NCBI GenBank assembly: GCA_041485905.1 | Contig: JBGPKK010000270.1 | Location: 1-5,278, forward strand | Direction of reading: 5' to 3' | Length of the DNA: 5,278 nt | Source of the DNA: JAHFUI01 sp041485905 | GTDB lineage: Bacteria > Acidobacteriota > Vicinamibacteria > Vicinamibacterales > CAVVIG01 | In this document: positions 1 to 5,278 of the stretch, in pieces | Numbering within the stretch: position 1 is the first letter of the stretch | Layout of the letters: the number at the start of each line of letters is the position of its first letter | Made by a program: the position numbers and the translations under genes | Notes under the pieces: generated by a model | The model's database searches: none | Told to the model about the DNA's origin: nothing | Seen by the model: the letters and a program-made list of their open reading frames with translations, nothing else

Positions 1-103
1 CAAAGACGAGGGCCTCGACGTCCTGAGGCTCGGGCTGGACCCGGTGCAGAGCATCATCGCGATCACCGAGTTCGTCATGGAGCGGCGGCTCAGGAAAACT
101 TAG
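1..103 (+). CDS. C-terminal end of a DUF58 / MxaS-like protein (partial)
   Basis: The reading frame beginning at base 2 is open to the TAG at 101-103 and gives 33 residues ending in MERRLRKT. The visible segment reads GLDVLRLGLDP followed by a short helix and a basic tail. This resembles the end of DUF58 proteins, where a 'gvd.lrL.td' strand precedes a final helix and Arg-rich terminus. DUF58 (MxaS in methylotrophs) is the usual neighbour between a MoxR AAA+ ATPase and VWA membrane proteins, which is exactly what follows here, so context supports the call as much as sequence does. The rest of the gene lies outside the window. With only 33 residues, family membership is an inference; being the coding 3' end of the operon's preceding gene is more secure. 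Confidence 0.55.
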   Translation, partial: KDEGLDVLRLGLDPVQSIIAITEFVMERRLRKT

Positions 104-104
104 A

Positions 105-127
105 AGGGCAAAGGGCAAAGGGCAAAG
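105..127 (+). repeat. Tandem heptamer, three AGGGCAA units plus AG
   Basis: Three perfect copies of AGGGCAA (105-111, 112-118, 119-125) followed by AG form a 23-base array starting one base after the TAG stop of the upstream gene. A second array of the same length sits after the stop at 2460-2462. The array is non-coding if the next gene starts at 145. Short intergenic heptamer arrays of this sort are, from general familiarity, common in some Acidobacteriota genomes. No function is known to me. Confidence 0.8.
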
Positions 128-128
128 T

Positions 129-136
129 GAAGGGGA
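129..136 (+). promoter_or_regulatory. Ribosome binding site deciding the ATG at 145
   Basis: GAAGGGGA at 129-136 is a purine-rich Shine-Dalgarno-like stretch ending 8 bases before the ATG at 145. It lies downstream of the alternative GTG at 127, whose G is the last base of the heptamer array, so it can serve only the later ATG. It therefore favours 145 as the true start. Confidence 0.6.
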
Positions 137-144
137 CTGAACAG

Positions 145-1362
145 ATGCGCCGTAACGGTATAGCGGTCGGCATTCTTCTTGCGGGAATCTCGTTTTCGGC
201 AGCGGCGCAAACGCCGCCGATTGCGCCGCCCGCGACCGTGAACGTCGAAGCAGATCCCATCAGATGCTGGTGGCGAACGAGCGCGAGCGCGGTGCGGGTT
301 GGAGAGCCCCTCACCCTCGTGCTGACATGCGCGGTCGTCGAGAACGAGACCACGACCGTCGTGCCCGACCAATCGCGGCTCGAGCCGACGGCGATGCAGC
401 TGCCGCCCTTCGAGGTCAGCGGCGGATCGCGCGGCCCCGATCTGCACAGCGACCAGCGGCGGTTCTTCCAGTACCAATACAACCTGCGATTGATCAACGA
501 GGAGCTGTTCGGCAAGGACGCCAGGATTCCTGGCGTGACGGTCAACTATCACCTCGAGAGCCGCGTGGGCCGGGGTGAAGCGGTTCGCGGCCGCGACCGG
601 ACCTACATGCTGCCGTCCGAGTCGATCCGAATCCTGTCGCTCGTTCCCAGCGATGCGACGGACATCCGTGACGCGCCGTCCTGGACGTTCGGCGACATCG
701 AGGCGCAGCGTTTTCGTGCGCGGGTGTTCTTTGTCGCAGCCGGCGTGCTGTTCACCGCTGCGGCGCTGGTCATTCTCGTTGCCATCCTGCGGACTGCGCG
801 CCGCTACCGCGAAGAGGGCGCGATCGGCCGACGCCTGCTGTCCGACGGCGCCATCCTGCGAGGCGTGGGCCGCGAGCTGTCCACCGTTCGGCGCTTGACC
901 GGCCGGGAAGGCTGGACCCACGAGCTGGCGGCGCGGGCGCTGGCCGCGTTGCGGGTCGCCGGCACCATCGCGCTCGCGCGTCCCATCGGTCAGCAGGCGG
1001 CCCGCTCCGGTGTGAATCGGCACGAGGGTCAATTACTGATGCGGGGTGGGTGGCTTCGGGGCAAGCGGGTGCTCGTGTCCGGGTCAGCGACCTCTGACGC
1101 CGTGGCGCGAACACTGGCGGCCGATGTGCTCAGTAGCGGCCATCGTCAGGCACTCGAAGAGCTCCAGACCGCGCTCGCGCGGTTTACGACCGCGCAGTTT
1201 GGCCGCGACGACAAGCTCGATGACACGACGCTCGGCGAGTCGTTGACCGATGGGTTCCGAATCCTCCGGCGTTTGAAGCTCGAGAACCTCTGGGTCGCGA
1301 AGAAAATCAAGGGCATGACGCAGTTGGCAACAGAACTGGGCAATCGCGCGTGGTCACGCTAG
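145..1362 (+). CDS. MxaA/BatD-like periplasmic single-TM protein
   Basis: The product has 405 residues from the ATG at 145; a GTG at 127 would add six residues but lies inside the repeat and has no ribosome site. Residues 1-21 form a signal peptide (basic MRRN, hydrophobic core, SAAAQ end). Residues about 35-185 look like a beta-rich periplasmic domain, with a CWWRTS motif at 41-46, VRVGEPLTL at 51-59, a second Cys at 62, and PPFEVSGG followed later by RRFFQYQY. A clear transmembrane segment runs about 195-214, flanked on the C-terminal side by RTARRYR, which puts the last 190 or so helical, charged residues in the cytoplasm. This layout (Ig-like exported part, one TM, cytosolic tail) is that of BatD and MxaA proteins, which accompany MoxR/VWA systems. 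In methylotrophs MxaA is needed to make active, calcium-loaded methanol dehydrogenase. It overlaps the next gene by 13 bases. The role as a maturation factor is inferred from context; no catalytic residues are visible. Confidence 0.75.
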   Translation: MRRNGIAVGILLAGISFSAAAQTPPIAPPATVNVEADPIRCWWRTSASAVRVGEPLTLVLTCAVVENETTTVVPDQSRLEPTAMQLPPFEVSGGSRGPDLHSDQRRFFQYQYNLRLINEELFGKDARIPGVTVNYHLESRVGRGEAVRGRDRTYMLPSESIRILSLVPSDATDIRDAPSWTFGDIEAQRFRARVFFVAAGVLFTAAALVILVAILRTARRYREEGAIGRRLLSDGAILRGVGRELSTVRRLTGREGWTHELAARALAALRVAGTIALARPIGQQAARSGVNRHEGQLLMRGGWLRGKRVLVSGSATSDAVARTLAADVLSSGHRQALEELQTALARFTTAQFGRDDKLDDTTLGESLTDGFRILRRLKLENLWVAKKIKGMTQLATELGNRAWSR

Positions 1363-2462
1363 CAGACATCAACGCGTTCTTCCGCGACAATCTCGCCGAG
1401 TGGCGGAGCGTGCGCGTGGCGGAGCTCTTGTTCTCGCACCGCAACGCCGCCCGCCTTACGGTCGTGGTGGTCCTGGCGATCTCGCTGGCCATCCTGATCG
1501 CGCGCGCAATGTTCGCCCGCCGGCCCGGCAGCAACCGCGTCGCGCTGCCGGCGATCCTTCCGATCATTCGCAGCTCGCCGTTCTCGTTCGTCCGGCACGG
1601 CGCGCTGCTGCTGTTTCTGGCGGGCCTCCCGTTCTTTATCCTCGCGTTCGCGGATCCGTTTACGTCGCTGACGCAGCAGGAGGTCTCGTTTCCGGGACGG
1701 CGGATCGGTCTGCTCATCGACGCCTCGTCCAGCATGATGGAGCCGTTCAAGGCGCCGCAGCTCGGCGCGAAGGCGCCAAGCGACGCCCGCTTCTTCACGG
1801 CCGTTGCGGCGGCGCAAATGTTCGTAAAAATGCGGATGAAGAGCCGGTTCCGCGATTTGATCTCGCTCATCGAATTCGGCGACGAGTCCTACGTCATCAC
1901 GCCGTTCACCAACGACTACGACAACATCCTGCTCAGCATCTCGCTGATCGACGATTTGACCGAGTTCAACAAGTTTCCCGATCAGGGGACGACGATCGGG
2001 ATGGCGATCAACCAGGCGGTCAAGCTGTTCACCGCCTTCGATTTTCTGAATGCGTCCGGGAACCTGCTGGTGATCTTCAGCGACGGCGAAGATACCAAGG
2101 TGAGCGGACCGCGTCTGGGTGGGATGAATGTCGACGAGATTCTGAGCGGCGCGACGCGGGCCAAGATTCCCGTCTATTTCCTCCGGGTGTCGTTCAATAA
2201 GGCGATCGGCCGTGCCTTCACGGATCCGATTTGGAAGCCGGTGATCGAGAAGACCGGCGGAAAGTTCTACGCCGCGTCCGACGAGGCCACGATTCTCAGT
2301 GCCATCGCAGAGATCGACAAGGTGGCCATCGGCAAGATTGCCATCAAGCAGTACAGCACCCAGCAGCCACGATTCACGAGCTTCGCGCTGGTGGCTGTCG
2401 GTCTGTGGACGCTGGCGCTCGGGTTGAAGCTTACCGTGCCGTATCTGAGTAAGTTCCCATAG
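1350..2462 (+). CDS. Membrane VWA-domain protein, MxaC/BatA-like
   Basis: The product has 370 residues and starts with GTG at 1350, inside the previous gene (13-base overlap), which suggests translational coupling; no strong ribosome site and no earlier sensible start is seen. Transmembrane segments lie at about 36-53, 84-101 and 343-364. The loop between the first two is strongly basic, so it is probably cytoplasmic, placing the following domain in the periplasm. That domain, about 117-325, is a von Willebrand factor A fold with a complete metal-ion-dependent adhesion site: DASSS at 124-128, TT at 214-215 in DQGTTIG, and D245 in FSDGED. Three TMs with an intact MIDAS match BatA/BatB and MxaC. 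The family is thought to act with a MoxR ATPase in assembling or metal-loading partner proteins. The position between the MxaA-like and MxaK-like genes argues for the MxaC role. The VWA call is firm, the exact orthology moderate. Its TAG stop uses the first two bases of the next heptamer array. Confidence 0.9.
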   Translation: MVTLADINAFFRDNLAEWRSVRVAELLFSHRNAARLTVVVVLAISLAILIARAMFARRPGSNRVALPAILPIIRSSPFSFVRHGALLLFLAGLPFFILAFADPFTSLTQQEVSFPGRRIGLLIDASSSMMEPFKAPQLGAKAPSDARFFTAVAAAQMFVKMRMKSRFRDLISLIEFGDESYVITPFTNDYDNILLSISLIDDLTEFNKFPDQGTTIGMAINQAVKLFTAFDFLNASGNLLVIFSDGEDTKVSGPRLGGMNVDEILSGATRAKIPVYFLRVSFNKAIGRAFTDPIWKPVIEKTGGKFYAASDEATILSAIAEIDKVAIGKIAIKQYSTQQPRFTSFALVAVGLWTLALGLKLTVPYLSKFP

Positions 2463-2483
2463 GGCAAAGGGCTTAGGGCAAAG
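2461..2483 (+). repeat. Second heptamer array, AGGGCAA / AGGGCTT / AGGGCAA plus AG
   Basis: Three heptamers (2461-2467, 2468-2474, 2475-2481) plus AG make 23 bases, the same length and register as the array at 105-127; the middle unit differs in its last two bases. The first AG completes the TAG stop of the VWA gene, so the array abuts the coding sequence with no gap. Confidence 0.75.
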
Positions 2484-2498
2484 CGGCGCATCAGGCGG

Positions 2499-2526
2499 TT
2501 AGCCCTCAGCTCTGAGCTATCAGGAG
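2499..2526 (+). repeat. Degenerate heptads with an embedded 11-base palindrome
   Basis: After the AGGGCAA array the spacer continues in a loose seven-base period: TTAGCCC, TCAGCTC, TGAGCTA, TCAGGAG. Positions 2508-2518 (AGCTCTGAGCT) are a perfect inverted repeat of five bases around a central T. The last unit merges with the ribosome binding site of the next gene. The unit sequence differs from AGGGCAA, so this looks like a second family of heptad repeat. The periodicity is imperfect and could be chance. Confidence 0.4.
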
Positions 2527-2527
2527 G
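2522..2527 (+). promoter_or_regulatory. Strong Shine-Dalgarno, AGGAGG
   Basis: A perfect AGGAGG ends four bases before the ATG at 2532 and only one base before the GTG at 2529. The spacing makes the ATG at 2532 the more likely start of the MxaK-like gene. It is the best ribosome site in the operon, fitting a gene that does not overlap its upstream neighbour. Confidence 0.75.
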
Positions 2528-2531
2528 CGTG

Positions 2532-3272
2532 ATGAAGAAGGTAGCTGGCCAGATTGTCGTCGCGCTCGTGCTCTTTGGTGTTGGCTTCGCCTGCTGGATG
2601 GCCGGCCAGCTCCAGCGTCGCGTCGCCGACGCGCACGAGGAACTGGCGCTCCTGCGGTACAACGCCCTCGATGCGGAATACGGCGACCTCGAGCAGGCGA
2701 TGGGGTACCTGCGCCGCGTGCCGTGGGTGGCCGACAACCTCGTGAACGACGTCGAGGAACATCGCGCGACCGCGGAGTATTGGCAGGCGCGGTACGATGC
2801 GCTCGCGCCGCAGCGCGACGCCAACGGCACCGTCATCGAGCAGGAGCCCGCCTTGCAGGCGCTCGCCGCCAACGCCGCCTACCGCACGGGACAGCGGGAG
2901 AGCGGCGATCGCCAGGCGCTGCTGCGCCGGCTCGACGGGGCGCTCAAGACCTACACCGAGCTGCTGAAGAAGGATCCGAACAACATCGACGCCGCCTACA
3001 ACTACGAGTACATGGTCCGGCTGCGCGACACCACGTCGAAGGCCAAGCAGACGCCGGCGAAGCGCGAGGATCCCGCCCGCGCGCTCCAGAAGCTCACCGG
3101 CATCGTCATGGCCGGAGATCTTCCTGAAGGCCGGACGGTTCACGGCGAGCCGGGAACGCCGCCGCCCAACACCGACATGACGCAGTTCAAGATGCACATC
3201 CCGATACGCCCCGACGAGTGGCAGGGTGGGTCGGACGCCGGCCAGGGCAAGCAGAAGATTCGGAAAGGATGA
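2532..3272 (+). CDS. Membrane-anchored TPR-like protein, MxaK-like
   Basis: The product has 246 residues from ATG 2532. MKK followed by a hydrophobic stretch at about 6-26 is an uncleaved N-terminal anchor; the rest is hydrophilic, helical and presumably periplasmic. Residues about 35-90 are Ala/Glu-rich helices. A segment at about 130-165 (LDGALKTYTELLKKDPNNIDAAYNY) has the spacing of a tetratricopeptide repeat, suggesting a protein-binding scaffold. Beyond about 168 the chain becomes Lys/Pro-rich and low in structure, ending in IPIRPDEWQGG and a Gly/Lys-rich tail, KQKIRKG. A small anchored protein between two VWA genes matches MxaK in the mxaRSACKL cluster; BatC/BatE-type TPR proteins are the alternative. 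MxaK is known genetically to be needed for active methanol dehydrogenase, with no known enzymatic activity. Its TGA overlaps the ATG of the next gene (ATGA at 3269-3272). The anchored helical protein call is firm, the MxaK equivalence moderate. Confidence 0.75.
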   Translation: MKKVAGQIVVALVLFGVGFACWMAGQLQRRVADAHEELALLRYNALDAEYGDLEQAMGYLRRVPWVADNLVNDVEEHRATAEYWQARYDALAPQRDANGTVIEQEPALQALAANAAYRTGQRESGDRQALLRRLDGALKTYTELLKKDPNNIDAAYNYEYMVRLRDTTSKAKQTPAKREDPARALQKLTGIVMAGDLPEGRTVHGEPGTPPPNTDMTQFKMHIPIRPDEWQGGSDAGQGKQKIRKG

Positions 3273-4402
3273 CAGGACTTCTCAGTTCTAAGTTTGAGAT
3301 GATCCCCAGTATCGATCTCGCAACGGTCCGGTTCGACGACCCGCGATTTCTGTGGCTTCTGCTGGCGCCAGTGGCGCTGCTGCTTCTGTGGTTCTGGCAG
3401 GCCGGGAAGCGGCGGGGGGATGCCCGTCGCTTTTCGCACCGGCGCACGCTGCCGGTTCGGCAGCGGTTCCGATTCTTCGGCGGCCTCCTGTTCTGGCTCT
3501 GTCTGATTCTCGCGACCGCCAGCGCCATCATCGCGCTGTCGCGTCCGCACGCACGCATCTCGCTGGTCCGGACGGCCGGCATCGATCTCGTGATCCTGCA
3601 GGACGGATCCACGTCCATGCGGGTCTCGGACGTCCCCGGCACGCGGTGGCAGCGCTCGATGCGGTTCCTGCGGCAACTGGGCGAATCGATCAGCTGGAAG
3701 GACGATCGCATCGCGATGGCGCTTTTCGCGCGGATTGCGACGCCGCAAATCCGTCTGACCAAGGATCCCAACACCTACTTTTTTTTCCTCGATCACCTCA
3801 GCGACGAGTCGCCGTTCCGGCTCGAGGACGACACGAGCTGGGACACCAACACCGAGCTGGGCATCTACTGGGGTCTGAAGCTCGTCGCGAGGGACGAGGA
3901 GATCCACGGCAAATCGCCGAACGCGAAAGCCTTCGTCCTGATATCGGATGGTCAGGACTGGAGCGGTGAAGTCGCGAAATCGATCGCGCTGGCGCGGATG
4001 AAGGGCATTCCAATTTTCGCGATCGGCGTCGGCACCAGCGGCGGCGGCTTCATCCCCAATCCGCCGCCGAATCCTGCCGGTGGCCCACCGCAGCCGGTCG
4101 TTTTTTCGATTCTCGATCGCACGTCGCTCAGCGTGATCGCGACGGCTGGTGGCGGCCGCTACTTCGAGCTCGACCGCGAATCCGATCGTGAGATCGCGAA
4201 CGACATCATCGAATCCACGAGGCGGCGTGCAGGGTTTCAAGGGATCGAAGAGGGGACCCAACCGCTCTATTGGCGGTTCCTTTTCATCTCGGCCTGTCTC
4301 ATCTGCGTCGGGTGTCTCTTCCTGCAGGAGCGCTCCGAGCTCGCCATCCAAGTCGCCGGCGCCGCCATCGTGCTCCTCATCGTCACCAGCCTGACTGGGT
4401 AG
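3269..4402 (+). CDS. Membrane VWA-domain protein, MxaL/BatB-like
   Basis: Reported from the ATG at 3269, which forms an ATGA overlap with the upstream stop (377 residues). The ATG at 3299 would give 367 residues and fits the family better, because only about ten residues would precede the typical FDDPRFLWLLL. Neither start has a well-spaced ribosome site. Numbering from 3269, TM segments lie at about 27-43, 71-89, 334-353 and 357-375. The loop between the first two holds about ten Arg/Lys residues and is presumably cytoplasmic, so the VWA domain (about 104-315) faces the periplasm. Its MIDAS is complete: DGSTS at 112-116, a Thr in DTNTELG near 192-198, and D227 in LISDGQD. A Pro/Gly-rich insert (about 261-277) sits between the IGVGTS strand and the final helices, near the place where BatA/BatB carry a variable loop. 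MxaL, the methylotroph equivalent at this gene position, is required for calcium insertion into methanol dehydrogenase. The VWA call is firm; orthology is inferred from order. Confidence 0.9.
   Translation: MTGLLSSKFEMIPSIDLATVRFDDPRFLWLLLAPVALLLLWFWQAGKRRGDARRFSHRRTLPVRQRFRFFGGLLFWLCLILATASAIIALSRPHARISLVRTAGIDLVILQDGSTSMRVSDVPGTRWQRSMRFLRQLGESISWKDDRIAMALFARIATPQIRLTKDPNTYFFFLDHLSDESPFRLEDDTSWDTNTELGIYWGLKLVARDEEIHGKSPNAKAFVLISDGQDWSGEVAKSIALARMKGIPIFAIGVGTSGGGFIPNPPPNPAGGPPQPVVFSILDRTSLSVIATAGGGRYFELDRESDREIANDIIESTRRRAGFQGIEEGTQPLYWRFLFISACLICVGCLFLQERSELAIQVAGAAIVLLIVTSLTG
3279..3299 (+). repeat. Degenerate heptads TTCTCAG / TTCTAAG / TTTGAGA
   Basis: Three seven-base units (3279-3285, 3286-3292, 3293-3299) follow the stop of the MxaK-like gene and end on the A of the ATG at 3299. 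They resemble the second heptad family at 2499-2526 in CTCAG/GAG content. If they are intergenic repeat like the other arrays, the VWA gene begins at 3299; if it begins at 3269 they are translated as residues 4-10 or so. The units are imperfect, so support is modest. Confidence 0.4.
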
Positions 4403-4420
4403 CCGGGACACCGCGAAATG

Positions 4421-4449
4421 CAACCCGTGGTTGCCTTTAGACAGGCAAC
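4421..4449. terminator. Overlapping hairpins at the convergent gene ends, possible weak terminator
   Basis: Two inverted repeats share the bases GGTTG. CAACC at 4421-4425 can pair with GGTTG at 4429-4433, and GTTGCCT at 4430-4436 can pair with AGGCAAC at 4443-4449 around a six-base loop. The second stem overlaps the TAA stop of the minus-strand gene. The position between convergent genes suits a bidirectional terminator, but neither side has a run of T, so intrinsic termination would be weak. The short intergenic space 4403-4436 shows nothing else. Confidence 0.4.
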
Positions 4450-5278
4450 TTGAGCAGCGCGGCCGCGTTGCGCCAGTAGATCCGCTCCCGGTCTTCGTCA
4501 GAGATGGGCAGCCGATCGACGATGGAGATGGTTTCGCGGATGTACATCGGTCCTTTCTCCGGGTCGAACGGCGCGTCGGACGCGAACACCACGTGGTCAA
4601 CGCCGAAAAAGTCCAGCCCGCACACGGTCGCGGGGTACTCGCCGAAGAGCGCCGTGTCGCCGTAGAACATCCGGAAGTAGTCGATCGGCCGTTTCTTCAG
4701 CCTCTTCAGGACCAACGAGAGATCCTGGTCCGACGTGCGTGCGCCGAGCTGGTCCCAGCCCGGGCCGAGACGCCCGGCAAAGAACGGCGCCATGGCGCCC
4801 ATGTGGTGCGCGATGATCTTGAGCTTCGGCAAACGATCGAAGAGGCCCTCGAAGACGACCCGTGCCATCGCGACGCTGGTCTCGTACGGCCATCCGAACG
4901 TCCACCAGATCTCGTACTGCGATTGAGCCTCGGTCGGGTAATCGGTGGAGGCCGCGCCCCGGTACGGATGCAGCCAGATAGGCAGGTCGTACGCCGCCAT
5001 CGCGTCGAACAGCGGCAGGAATTCCGGCGCGGAGATCGGTTTGCCGAGCACGTTCGAGAACATCTGAATGCCCCGTGCGCCGAGCTCGTCCACGGCGCGG
5101 CGCGTTTCCCGCACCGCGGCGTCGGGGTCGTTGTACGGCAGCGACGCCACGAAGCCTGGGAAGCGCTGCGGATGACGCGAGACCAGTTCAGCCATGCCGT
5201 CGTTTGCCGATCGCGCGAGCGCGAGCGCCTGGGCGGGGCTGCCCATGACCTCGAGCGGCGGCGTCGGGAGCGACAGGA
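4437..5278 (-). CDS. Amidohydrolase-2 family protein, ACMSD-like (partial, 5' end off window)
   Basis: The minus-strand frame is open from the right edge to TAA at 4439-4437. An ATG at 5246 is internal: ten more in-frame codons read LSLPTPPLEV before the edge, matching the usual 'LS.PTPP' strand upstream of GSPAQALALAR in this family. Numbering from that Met, metal and active-site features typical of the TIM-barrel amidohydrolase-2 (PF04909) group are visible: His in WLHPYRG (93), His in IIAHHMG (147 or 148) and Asp in FASDAPFD (224). The N-terminal HxH metal ligands lie outside the window. Relatives include aminocarboxymuconate-semialdehyde decarboxylase and gamma-resorcylate decarboxylase, zinc or manganese enzymes that decarboxylate or hydrolyse small carboxylates; the substrate cannot be told from this part. 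The product is presumably cytoplasmic. The gene converges on the VWA operon and is probably functionally unrelated. Family call strong; substrate unknown. Confidence 0.88.
   Translation of the reverse strand, partial: LSLPTPPLEVMGSPAQALALARSANDGMAELVSRHPQRFPGFVASLPYNDPDAAVRETRRAVDELGARGIQMFSNVLGKPISAPEFLPLFDAMAAYDLPIWLHPYRGAASTDYPTEAQSQYEIWWTFGWPYETSVAMARVVFEGLFDRLPKLKIIAHHMGAMAPFFAGRLGPGWDQLGARTSDQDLSLVLKRLKKRPIDYFRMFYGDTALFGEYPATVCGLDFFGVDHVVFASDAPFDPEKGPMYIRETISIVDRLPISDEDRERIYWRNAAALLKLPV

Noticed and set aside
105..127. Heptamer array as a CRISPR array or phage attachment site
   Set aside because: Units are seven bases, directly abutting and without spacers; no integrase or cas gene is visible.
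127..144. GTG at 127 as start of the MxaA-like gene
   Set aside because: The G is the last base of the repeat array, there is no ribosome site before it, and the signal peptide begins properly at the ATG at 145.
100..1032. Open minus-strand frame (310 codons) opposite the MxaA-like gene
   Set aside because: Low-complexity, Arg-rich translation running through the heptamer array, with no ribosome site. The plus-strand frame has a signal peptide, a TM segment and operon context.
2468..2506. Stem between AGGGCT (2468-2473) and AGCCCT (2501-2506)
   Set aside because: Only six pairs around a 27-base loop; too weak to call a regulatory structure.
3218..3268. ATG at 3218 as start of the second VWA gene
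   Set aside because: It would overlap the upstream gene by 55 bases and add a hydrophilic stretch ahead of a typical family N terminus.
3140..4600. Long open minus-strand frame (486 codons) opposite the second VWA gene
   Set aside because: Its translation is Arg/Asp/Pro-rich with no family features, and the plus strand carries an unmistakable VWA membrane protein there. Long antisense frames are expected in GC-rich coding DNA.
5246..5278. ATG at 5246 as the true start of the amidohydrolase
   Set aside because: The frame stays open with family-like residues (LSLPTPPLEV) up to the window edge, and the N-terminal metal-binding part is missing, so the gene begins outside.

Overview
The window is GC-rich bacterial DNA with dense, mostly same-strand coding. 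Four complete plus-strand genes follow the tail of a fifth and form one apparent operon (1-4402). A convergent minus-strand gene (4437 to past the right edge) fills the rest. The high GC, the GTG start of one gene, and the tandem AGGGCAA heptamers between genes suggest a soil Acidobacteriota (Vicinamibacteria-like) genome. That assignment rests on general familiarity with such intergenic heptamers, not on a marker gene.

Layout: (1) 1-103, C-terminal 33 codons of a gene that is probably a DUF58/MxaS-like protein; (2) 145-1362, a periplasmic, single-TM MxaA/BatD-like protein with a cytoplasmic tail; (3) 1350-2462, a membrane VWA protein (MxaC-like) with a complete MIDAS; (4) 2532-3272, a membrane-anchored protein with a TPR-like segment (MxaK-like); (5) 3269-4402, a second membrane VWA protein (MxaL-like) with a complete MIDAS; (6) on the minus strand, an amidohydrolase-2 (ACMSD-like) gene cut by the right edge.

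The order of DUF58-like tail, single-TM periplasmic protein, VWA, small anchored TPR-like protein and VWA matches the S-A-C-K-L part of the methanol dehydrogenase accessory cluster mxaRSACKL. It fits less well with the aerotolerance bat locus, where BatA and BatB are usually adjacent and BatD is at the end. On this reading the four genes encode an inner-membrane maturation machine facing the periplasm, driven by a MoxR AAA+ ATPase expected upstream of the window. Its client would be a periplasmic enzyme, perhaps a PQQ alcohol dehydrogenase (Mxa or Xox type) needing metal insertion. No dehydrogenase, MoxR or mxaD gene is visible here, so the client is inferred.

The three non-overlapping junctions of the operon (104-144, 2463-2531 and the start region of gene 5) all carry heptad-periodic repeats directly after a stop codon. 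They come in two sequence families. This is the least explained non-coding structure in the window and also bears on the start codon of the last VWA gene. The convergent junction 4403-4436 holds two overlapping, mutually exclusive small hairpins.
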